A program made the translations under genes and the position numbers. Positions 1 through 5,711 of a stretch of DNA of 5,711 nucleotides are shown here, one piece after another. The notes under the pieces are model-generated. The model saw nothing but the letters and a program-made list of their open reading frames with translations. It was not told where the DNA came from and made no database searches. The stretch covers positions 1 to 5,711 of the forward strand of contig JAQCHR010000266.1 in the NCBI GenBank assembly GCA_027619655.1. Reading direction: 5' to 3'. Position 1 is the stretch's first letter; each line of letters begins with the position of its first letter. The DNA comes from Pseudomonadota bacterium (GTDB lineage Bacteria > Pseudomonadota > Alphaproteobacteria > UBA8366 > GCA-2717185).

Positions 1-1
1 C

Positions 2-436
2 TATCCCGGCGCGCTGCTGGCGCTGGGCGCAACCATCGTGACCGATTCGCGCGAGATCACGGCCGACGACTTCTTCCTCGGCCTGTTCGAAACGGCGCTG
101 GAAGAAACCGAGATCATCACGGCGGTGAAATTCCCGGTGCCGGAAAAGGCCAACTACCAGAAGTTTCCCCAGCCCGCGAGCCGCTTTTCGCTGGTCGGCG
201 CCTTCGTCGCCAAAACATCGAGCGGCGTGCGGGTCGCGATCACCGGCGCGGGCCAGAACGGCGTGTTCCGGGTGCCGGAAATGGAATCGGCGCTGGGCAG
301 CAATTTCACGCCGGACGCGATCAAGGGGATCACGGTCTCCGACGCCGACCTGAACTCGGACATCCATGCCAGCGCCGAATACCGCGCCCATCTGATCGGC
401 GTCATGGCCGGACGGGCGGTCGCCGCCTGCGGATAA
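2..436 (+). CDS. coxM: CoxM-type FAD-binding medium subunit of an aerobic CO dehydrogenase / xanthine dehydrogenase-family enzyme (5' end missing)
   Basis: This is the C-terminal half, 144 residues, of a flavoprotein subunit usually 260-290 residues long. In these heterotrimeric molybdenum hydroxylases the medium subunit carries FAD and passes electrons from the Mo and [2Fe-2S] subunits to the acceptor, in the cytoplasm or at the inner membrane face. The frame is already open at base 2. The first visible residues (YPGALLALGATIVT) match the end of the PCMH-type FAD-binding domain. They are followed by the CO dehydrogenase flavoprotein C-terminal domain, with the typical EIITAVKFPVPEK and YQKFPQPASRFSLVGAFVA segments. 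The FAD-binding motifs themselves would lie left of the window. A GTG at 38 is internal, not the real start. The stop is TAA at 434-436. Partner small and large subunits would be expected upstream but cannot be seen. The family is fairly sure; CO as substrate is only an inference, because many relatives with this subunit oxidise other compounds. Confidence 0.85.
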   Translation, partial: YPGALLALGATIVTDSREITADDFFLGLFETALEETEIITAVKFPVPEKANYQKFPQPASRFSLVGAFVAKTSSGVRVAITGAGQNGVFRVPEMESALGSNFTPDAIKGITVSDADLNSDIHASAEYRAHLIGVMAGRAVAACG

Positions 437-458
437 TCCGGCGCGGCCTGCGGGGGTT

Positions 459-1766
459 TCAACGATCCTGCAGGGACGCGATGTCGATCCGGCCGGGCGT
501 TTCCCCGGCCTTGTAGCGTCGCCACATTTCCGCGTAGCCGCGTTCCAGGTCGCGGGCGAAGCGGCCCGTATCGAACAGCGGCGCATTGGTTTTCCGCGCG
601 ACAACATCACGCTTCAGCGCCGCCAGCCGCGCCGGATCGCCCGCCAGTGCAATCGCCTGCGCCCGGTAATCCGCCAGCGATTCGACGATCAGCGCCGGCA
701 TATCGAATGCGGACAGGATGCTGGCGGAAACCCGCGAGGCGAAATGCGTTCCCTTCAGGGTCAGCACCGGCACCCCGGCCCAGAGCGCGTCGCTGGTCGT
801 CGTGTGGCCATTATAGATCCGCGTATCCAGCACCAGGTCGGCCAGCCCCATGCGTTGCAGGTGCCTCGGCTTCGCCATCATGTCGGCGAAGACCAGCCGG
901 GCCGCGTCGATCCCCGCCGCCGAGGCCGCGCGGCGCAGGTTTTTCGCCGCGCGCGGGTTGTTGACCAGCAGCCACAGCACCGCGTCCGGCGCCGCCCGCA
1001 TGATGTCCATCCAGGCCGCGAACATCACCGGTTCCAGCTTGTAGGTATTGTTGAACGATGCCAGCACGATGGCCTTTTCCGGCAGCCTGGCGTCGGCGCG
1101 CGAGACCGGGTCTGCGGCGATTTCCTGCTGGTCATTGTTGACCTGGTAGCAATGCGGCATCACCGCAAAAGCCTCGCTGTAATACCCGGCATCACCTGGC
1201 GGCGTGACGATATCGTCCGTCACGATATAGTCGAAGAACCTGGCGCCGCTGGTGCCGGGAAAGCCCAGCCACGTTGCCTGCACCGGCGCCGGGCGCAGCG
1301 CCGCGATATCCAGCCGGTTGTGGCGCGTATAGCCCTTCAGATCGACCAGGATATCGATGCCGTCCCCATGGATCCGCCGCGCCGCCGCGCCGGCATCGAC
1401 CCCGGCCAGGTCGGTCAGGGAATCGCAGTCATCCGCGATGCGCCGGCGATAGGCCCCGCCCTCGCCCGCGCCGCAGGAATAGGCATGGATCGAGAACCGG
1501 CTGCGGTTATGCGCGGCGAACAGGCCGAGCATCAGATGCGCGGTCGCGTGGTCGTGGAAATCGCTGGACAGGTAGCCGATCCGCAGTGGCGAACGGGCAT
1601 GTGGCGTGTGCTCGAAGGTGATCCCCATCCTGGCGGCGGCGGTTTCGATACCGGCGCTCCATGCCCTGGCGACGGCGAGGTTCCGAGCGGGATCGGCGCA
1701 GCGGGTCACATGCGTGAACGGATCCTCGACGCTGGACCGCCCCGCGGCAATTGCCGCCCCGGTCAA
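459..1766 (-). CDS. GT41 catalytic half of the split glycosyltransferase (OGT/SPINDLY-like)
   Basis: This part has 435 codons if read from TTG 1766. It closely resembles the catalytic part of O-GlcNAc transferase. LRIGYLSSDF and HDHATAH (residues 61-77) correspond to the human OGT segment around His498, here His73. The stretch from DGIDIL through GYTRHN, RPAPVQATWLGFPGTSG and DYIVTDD (135-185) covers the first Rossmann lobe. SFNNTYKLEP contains Lys243, equivalent to the phosphate-binding Lys842. NGHTTTSDALWAG (319-331) supplies the His-Thr-Thr and Asp residues that contact the nucleotide. The end (PLFDTGRFARDLERGYAEMW) is also family-typical. The known reaction is transfer of a sugar from a nucleotide donor to Ser/Thr of cytoplasmic proteins. 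The donor (UDP-GlcNAc, GDP-fucose or another) cannot be told from sequence. The TTG is a weak start candidate; ATG 1628, just before the first catalytic strand, is an alternative. In the ancestral gene neither was probably the start. Confidence 0.85.
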   Translation of the reverse strand: MTGAAIAAGRSSVEDPFTHVTRCADPARNLAVARAWSAGIETAAARMGITFEHTPHARSPLRIGYLSSDFHDHATAHLMLGLFAAHNRSRFSIHAYSCGAGEGGAYRRRIADDCDSLTDLAGVDAGAAARRIHGDGIDILVDLKGYTRHNRLDIAALRPAPVQATWLGFPGTSGARFFDYIVTDDIVTPPGDAGYYSEAFAVMPHCYQVNNDQQEIAADPVSRADARLPEKAIVLASFNNTYKLEPVMFAAWMDIMRAAPDAVLWLLVNNPRAAKNLRRAASAAGIDAARLVFADMMAKPRHLQRMGLADLVLDTRIYNGHTTTSDALWAGVPVLTLKGTHFASRVSASILSAFDMPALIVESLADYRAQAIALAGDPARLAALKRDVVARKTNAPLFDTGRFARDLERGYAEMWRRYKAGETPGRIDIASLQDR

Positions 1767-1775
1767 AGCATCGAC

Positions 1776-2480
1776 CTACTTTTCCAGGGAATCGAAGCCG
1801 TCCCAGTCACAGGTCATCTGTTTTGCCGCAAACAGCCCGACCGATGCCGGATTGTCGCCTGGCTGCAATGCCAGCGACGCCTCGAAGGAGGCGATGCAAT
1901 CGCCCAGCAGCCCCTGTTTCAGCTGGCAGGCGCCCAGCCGGTTGCGGGCGCCGATGTCTTCCGGACCGCGCGCCACCGCCTGTCCATAGGCGTCCAGCGC
2001 GCCCGGCATATCGAGCAATGCTTCCAACGCCTGCCCCAGCTTGAGCCAGTCCCCGGCACGCGAGGCATCGTCCCTGAGGATTTGCCAGAACAGGGATGCG
2101 GCGTCCGACATCCGGCCGGCAGCCGCGTATTGCTGCGCCAGTTGCCGCCGCGAGGCGTGGTCCGCCGGGTTCAGGGCAATCGCCCGCTCCAGCGCCGCCA
2201 TCGCCTTCGCCGTATCGCCGGAATCGGCCAGGAACGCGCCGAGCGTCGCCTGGAAGGAAGCGTTGTCCGGCGCCAGTGTCGCCGCCTGCGCGATCAGGGC
2301 CAGCGCGCGGGGCGACTCACCCTGCCGCGCCGCGATCAGGCCCCGCAGGAACAACACGGGCGGCGCATCCGGCAAAGCGCCCAACAGCTCTCGGCAGATC
2401 GCGTCGGCGTCGGTCAGCCGGCCGGCATCGACCAGCGCCACCGCCTGCTGAAACCGCGCATCCGCATCCGCGACCGCCAT
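1776..2480 (-). CDS. TPR-repeat N-terminal half of the split GT41 glycosyltransferase
   Basis: This part encodes 234 residues from ATG 2480 up to the TAG. It is almost entirely helical tetratricopeptide repeats. Counted from that ATG, about six consecutive 34-residue units cover residues 7-211, with typical features such as the alternating small and large residues of LERAIALNPADHAS and FEASLALQPGDN. In OGT-type enzymes such repeats form a superhelix that binds the acceptor protein. The last residues (MTCDWDGFDSLEK) are the family's usual transition from TPRs into the catalytic region, so the stop falls inside a conserved junction and not at a natural domain end. A TTG at 2495 could extend the frame by five residues. 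I prefer ATG 2480 because AGGTGAAGG lies immediately upstream of it. If translated alone, the product would be a stand-alone TPR protein without enzymatic activity. Confidence 0.8.
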   Translation of the reverse strand: MAVADADARFQQAVALVDAGRLTDADAICRELLGALPDAPPVLFLRGLIAARQGESPRALALIAQAATLAPDNASFQATLGAFLADSGDTAKAMAALERAIALNPADHASRRQLAQQYAAAGRMSDAASLFWQILRDDASRAGDWLKLGQALEALLDMPGALDAYGQAVARGPEDIGARNRLGACQLKQGLLGDCIASFEASLALQPGDNPASVGLFAAKQMTCDWDGFDSLEK

Positions 2481-2556
2481 GCCTTCACCTGTCAAAGGTT
2501 ACCACGGCATTAGAACAGATTCGCCGCCTTGATACAGACGCCCTATCCTCCCCGGA
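2481..2556. promoter_or_regulatory. Divergent spacer expected to hold promoters for the glycosyltransferase and the YdbH-like gene
   Basis: This 76-base gap separates the two divergent start codons. It is the only non-coding place from which either gene could be transcribed locally. By my count it is about 55% GC, lower than its surroundings. The best -10-like hexamer for the minus strand is TCTAAT (2514 down to 2509), but there is no convincing -35 at the right distance. For the plus strand I find no clear sigma70-type pair. The element is inferred from gene arrangement, not from a recognised motif. Confidence 0.35.
2482..2490 (-). promoter_or_regulatory. Ribosome binding site deciding the start of the TPR/GT41 gene
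   Basis: On the minus strand, AGGTGAAGG ends one base before ATG 2480. Its AGGTGA core leaves four bases to the start codon, an acceptable if slightly short spacing for the anti-Shine-Dalgarno sequence. The alternative TTG at 2495 lies upstream of this site and has no purine-rich element of its own, so the site favours ATG 2480. Confidence 0.55.
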
Positions 2557-5500
2557 ATGGATAACGATTCCGCACCGCCCCCCCGAAGCCGTTTCCGGCG
2601 CCGTGCCCTGATCACGGCGGCCTGTCTGCTCGCCGGGCTGGTGCTGGCCGGATCGGCGGGCTGGTATTATCGCCTTGCGCTGGCGGAGCGGGTCATCCTG
2701 GCGACGCTGGCGACAAAGGGCATTTCGCCCGCCCGTCTGCGCGTCGACAGGCTGACCCTGAACGAGGCGACCGTCTCGGCGATCGCCCTAGGCCCCGATC
2801 AGGCGCAACGCATTGAACGAGTCGATGTCTCGTATTCAGTCGCTGGCCTGCGCCAGGGAGCAGTAACCGCCATCCGCATCAAGGCACCCCGGCTTCAGGC
2901 GCGCCTCGTCGATGGGCGGTTCGAACTGCCGGGCCTTGGCGCGATGATGGACCGGGACTCCGCCGGCGACGCGACGCCGCTGCGCATCGCCAGCCTCACT
3001 GCCGACGATTTTAATCTATCGCTCGCAACGCCCCTTGGCGACGTCGCCGTGACCGGCAGGGCAATCGCCACGACGTCGATAGAGGGGTTGCTCGAAATTG
3101 CCGCCACGTATGCAGTCGATGCCACCGAAAACCCGAACAAAGTCAGACTGAGAGGCAGTGCCGCCGCGACGCTGCTGCCGTCGGGCGAAGTGATCGGCAG
3201 GGTCACGCTGGTTGACGGCGAAATCCAAGCGGCCGAAGACGGCGTCGAAGGCATTCATGGCGAGGCGCAGATTCTGGGGCATGGCAACGAATTCAGCGTC
3301 GATGCCACCATCATCGGCGAGCGCATTCGCCTGCGCGGCAACATAATCGAGCCCGCCACGCTGACGGCGGGGCTGACCTTCGGCGACTCCGGCATCCGGA
3401 TCGATACAAAGATTGACGCCGCGGAAGGCCACGCGGCGCTGGCCGGCACGGTCCTGCCCACGCCCGAGGGCGGCTATGCCTATGACGGCAGCCTTGCCGC
3501 CGGGCTGGACCTGCCGAATATCACCGCCCGCCTGGACGGGACATTGCGCGCTGCCGCCCTGGCGGACGGTAAAATCGAGGGACGGATGGACATCGTGGAT
3601 GCCATCCTGGCATTGGACGATATCGGCTTCGAAGCCGCCGGTGTTTCCGGGGAGGCGACATTCGCGCAATCCGGTGCGGGCCTGCCGGATGGCGCAGGTG
3701 TCGTCAATTTCGAGCGGATCAAGTATGCCGGGCTTGTAACCGAAAAGGCCACGCTGACGTTTGAACGCAGTGCCGGAACGACCACGGTGCTGACAGGGTT
3801 TTCCTCCACCAATGGCGACACCGTCTCGGTCAATGCGAGTCTGGCGCCAGACCAGATTCTGTCCTTTGACGCCATTGGCTATGTCGCGCCCGGCCCTGTT
3901 CTGGATGCCTTGGCGGTTGGCGTGCGAACCGCCGGCAGAATCCGTTTCGACCTGTCGGGAACGCTTGCTTACCCCTGGGCCGTCCCGGAAACGATCCCGG
4001 ACCGGCTGACGGTCGATGGGTCCGTGACACCCGACCTGACAAACCTGCTTGTCCCCGGCCTGCTGCGCGACGGGTCGCTGAAAGGGGCCGTCCGGATTAT
4101 CGCCAAGCCGGGCGATTGGGAATTTTCCAGCCCGTCGATCAAGGTGTCCAACGCCCGCATCGCCCCGGAACTCCTGCAAACGCTGCCCGCCGCTTTGCGC
4201 CAGCACGCGGCAAACCCGGTCACCATTGAACTGCGCGCATCCGACAAGCCGCAAGCCGAATTGCGCATCACACCCCGCGAGGGCGGCTATGCCGCCACGT
4301 TTTCCGGCACGGCACGCGCCACATCCGGCAGCGTAGTGCTGACGGTCACCGGGCAGGGCGAGTCCACGCTCCCCATAGCCGTCGCCGGGGGAAGCGGGGA
4401 ATTTCACCTGACAGGCACCCACAAACAATCCGCCGGTGATGACATCGCCCCCGTCACCATCCGCCCGGTCCTGAACGGCAGCTTCACCCTGAAGGACAGC
4501 GTCCTGACCGCCCGGACGGGCGCTGCGAGCCATATAACCGTCGATAGCGTGGTTATGCCGGGGCAGTTCCACACGACCGCGCCGCTGCAGATGACAATCG
4601 CACAGCCCTTCAACCTCCGCGCCGATCTGGGCCGGCAGCCTGTCCAACTGTCCTATGACGGTAGCGTCACCCTTCGGCACAACCGCTTTACAATCACCGC
4701 AGGGCAGGAACCGACGGAGTTGCTCCTTTCCGATATCCCCGCCCGGATTGAAGGCAGGGAAAGCGGCTTTTCAGTATCTATTGGTCCGTGGCAGGCCGAA
4801 CTTCCCGGTCACGCGCTTCAGGCCAGCGGGATTGCCGTCAAACTGGCGGTGTCGGATGTCACCACGGTCAATATCGACATTGGCGAGATCCGGCAAAAAA
4901 CCCCGGCCCCCGTCGTCATTCCGATGCAGATGCAGGCTTCGGCCGTACTGGAAAACAGCCTGGCGCAGTTTTCGGCGCATCTGCATGACAGGTCGGAAAC
5001 GATTTCCATTCGCGCAACGGGCGAACATGACCTGGCGCAGGCCAGAGGCTTTGCGGATGTGAAAAGCAGCCGGATTACCTTTCTGCCGACGGTCCTGCAA
5101 CCGGCCAACTTGTTCCCCGTCATCGGCAAGCAGCTTCAGGACACCGACGGGTATCTCGAAGCCAGGGCGTCCCTGCAGTGGCAGGATGGCGCCATCGAAT
5201 CCGGCGCCGAAATCCTCGCGGATATCACGGCGATGAAAACGGAAGACGTGCAACTGGAAAAGGCCACGACAGTTATCACCTTCGACAGCCTGTTTCCCCT
5301 TTCCACTCCGCCGGGTCAGGAAATCTATGTCGGCAAGCTCGATATCGGAATCCCGCTTACGGCGGGCCGCATCGAGTTCCAGGCGAACCGCGCCGGGCAT
5401 ATCACGGCCGCCCTGCGCGAACTGGATATGTTCGGCGGCCGGATCGAAACGAAGGTCTTCACCATTCCGGCGAAACTCGACGGGTTTACCATCCCCCTGG

Positions 5501-5711
5501 AGGTCAACGGCGTAAGGCTGGATTCATTACTGGCGGCGACGAAGGTCGGCGACCTGGAAGCGACGGGGACGCTGAACGGCCAGATACCGGTGGTATTCGA
5601 GGACGGGCGCATTTTCCTGCGCAACGGGATCCTCGAATCGGCACCTGGCGGCGGATATATCCGGTATCAACCAGAAGAAGTGGGCCCCGCCCTTTCCGAC
5701 GCGAACGAAGG
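2557..5711 (+). CDS. YdbH-family (AsmA-like) periplasmic intermembrane lipid transport protein, 3' end beyond the window
   Basis: The frame is open for 1051 codons and runs off the right edge. ATG 2557 is the only possible start: TGA at 2530-2532 closes the frame upstream and no other start codon lies between; the Shine-Dalgarno match is weak. Residues 10-16 (RSRFRRR) precede one hydrophobic segment, about 17-38 (ALITAACLLAGLVLAGSAGWYY), so the protein should be anchored in the inner membrane with its bulk in the periplasm. Most of the rest consists of short alternating beta-strand segments, as in AsmA-like / bridge-like lipid carriers. From about residue 907 it resembles the YdbH C-terminal domain (Pfam name 'Dicarboxylate transport'), including FTIPLEVNGVRLDSLL, GTLNGQIPVVFEDGRI and the APGGGYIRYQ turn at 1029-1038. 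In E. coli, YdbH acts with YnbE and YdbL in phospholipid transfer between the membranes, redundantly with TamB and YhdP. E. coli YdbH has about 880 residues, so this one is clearly longer. The family call rests mainly on the C-terminal part. Confidence 0.75.
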   Translation, partial: MDNDSAPPPRSRFRRRALITAACLLAGLVLAGSAGWYYRLALAERVILATLATKGISPARLRVDRLTLNEATVSAIALGPDQAQRIERVDVSYSVAGLRQGAVTAIRIKAPRLQARLVDGRFELPGLGAMMDRDSAGDATPLRIASLTADDFNLSLATPLGDVAVTGRAIATTSIEGLLEIAATYAVDATENPNKVRLRGSAAATLLPSGEVIGRVTLVDGEIQAAEDGVEGIHGEAQILGHGNEFSVDATIIGERIRLRGNIIEPATLTAGLTFGDSGIRIDTKIDAAEGHAALAGTVLPTPEGGYAYDGSLAAGLDLPNITARLDGTLRAAALADGKIEGRMDIVDAILALDDIGFEAAGVSGEATFAQSGAGLPDGAGVVNFERIKYAGLVTEKATLTFERSAGTTTVLTGFSSTNGDTVSVNASLAPDQILSFDAIGYVAPGPVLDALAVGVRTAGRIRFDLSGTLAYPWAVPETIPDRLTVDGSVTPDLTNLLVPGLLRDGSLKGAVRIIAKPGDWEFSSPSIKVSNARIAPELLQTLPAALRQHAANPVTIELRASDKPQAELRITPREGGYAATFSGTARATSGSVVLTVTGQGESTLPIAVAGGSGEFHLTGTHKQSAGDDIAPVTIRPVLNGSFTLKDSVLTARTGAASHITVDSVVMPGQFHTTAPLQMTIAQPFNLRADLGRQPVQLSYDGSVTLRHNRFTITAGQEPTELLLSDIPARIEGRESGFSVSIGPWQAELPGHALQASGIAVKLAVSDVTTVNIDIGEIRQKTPAPVVIPMQMQASAVLENSLAQFSAHLHDRSETISIRATGEHDLAQARGFADVKSSRITFLPTVLQPANLFPVIGKQLQDTDGYLEARASLQWQDGAIESGAEILADITAMKTEDVQLEKATTVITFDSLFPLSTPPGQEIYVGKLDIGIPLTAGRIEFQANRAGHITAALRELDMFGGRIETKVFTIPAKLDGFTIPLEVNGVRLDSLLAATKVGDLEATGTLNGQIPVVFEDGRIFLRNGILESAPGGGYIRYQPEEVGPALSDANE

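Larger units (their letters stand above)
459..2480 (-). pseudogene. TPR plus GT41 (OGT/SPINDLY-like) glycosyltransferase gene interrupted by one in-frame TAG
   Basis: Read as a unit, the gene has 674 codons including the final TGA (461-459) and an internal TAG at 1778-1776 (codon 235 from ATG 2480). That total is normal for bacterial TPR-OGT proteins, which join N-terminal TPRs to a GT41 catalytic domain in one chain. Both sides of the TAG are in the same frame, so no indel is needed. The peptide across it, CDWDGFDSLEK-stop-VDALTGAAIAAG, reads as the usual linker helix after the last TPR. CAG (Gln) is one base away and fits the helix, but GAG, AAG, TGG or a Tyr codon are equally one step away. 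I see no second lesion. It may be a recent pseudogene, a base-call error or a gene expressed in two pieces. It stands alone, convergent to the CoxM gene and divergent from the YdbH-like gene. Its protein target cannot be inferred from the neighbours. Confidence 0.75.

Noticed and set aside
430..440. Palindrome CGGATAATCCG at the end of the CoxM gene, considered as a terminator between the convergent genes
   Set aside because: The stem can be only three to four base pairs around a tiny loop, part of it is coding sequence, and no T-tract follows on either strand.
2490..2495. Perfect TTGACA hexamer on the minus strand, considered as a -35 box
   Set aside because: The matching -10 position would lie inside the coding region near 2467-2472, where the sequence is GC-rich and unlike TATAAT. 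The hexamer also overlaps the ribosome binding region.
744..2513. Long plus-strand open frame of 589 codons antisense to the glycosyltransferase
   Set aside because: Its product is rich in Arg, Gln, Pro and Gly with no recognisable domain. It covers the minus-strand gene, whose protein shows clear TPR and GT41 motifs. Such antisense frames are common opposite GC-rich coding sequence.
2623..2625. Cys23 of the YdbH-like protein, considered as a lipoprotein attachment cysteine
   Set aside because: The residues before it (Thr-Ala-Ala) do not fit a lipobox with Leu at -3. Only about six hydrophobic residues precede it, and the hydrophobic segment continues well past it, which fits a transmembrane anchor.
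3016..4680. Long minus-strand open frame of 554 codons opposite the YdbH-like gene
   Set aside because: The opposite strand has one continuous frame of more than 1050 codons with a membrane anchor and family-like C-terminus. The antisense product is Gly-, Arg- and Gln-rich without any motif I recognise.

Overview
The window is GC-rich and gene-dense. It looks like chromosomal DNA of an alphaproteobacterium, perhaps Rhodospirillales-like. That placement is an inference from base composition and from the three gene families present, not from any marker gene. No RNA gene, insertion sequence, CRISPR array, origin or long repeat is visible.

Layout: (1) Positions 2-436, plus strand, hold the 3' half of a CoxM-type FAD subunit of a molybdenum hydroxylase of the aerobic CO dehydrogenase / xanthine dehydrogenase group. 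(2) After a 22-base convergent spacer, the minus strand from 2480 down to 459 carries a TPR plus GT41 (O-GlcNAc transferase / SPINDLY-like) glycosyltransferase of about 670 codons. One in-frame TAG at 1776-1778 interrupts it exactly between the TPR half and the catalytic half. (3) After a 76-base divergent spacer, one uninterrupted plus-strand frame runs from ATG 2557 to the window edge, at least 1051 codons. It encodes a membrane-anchored, periplasmic, beta-rich protein whose C-terminal part resembles the YdbH family (AsmA-like / bridge-like lipid transport proteins between inner and outer membrane).

The three units are transcribed in different directions (convergent, then divergent) and show no sign of being one operon or pathway. 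The CoxM fragment belongs to an enzyme operon lying to the left, and the YdbH-like gene probably starts a unit continuing to the right. The glycosyltransferase stands alone between them.

The most notable feature is the amber codon in the glycosyltransferase. The reading frame is the same on both sides, the linker reads as continuous family-like sequence, and the catalytic residues are intact. This suggests a recent nonsense mutation, a base-call error, or expression as two polypeptides. I see no evidence of a previously undescribed system here.
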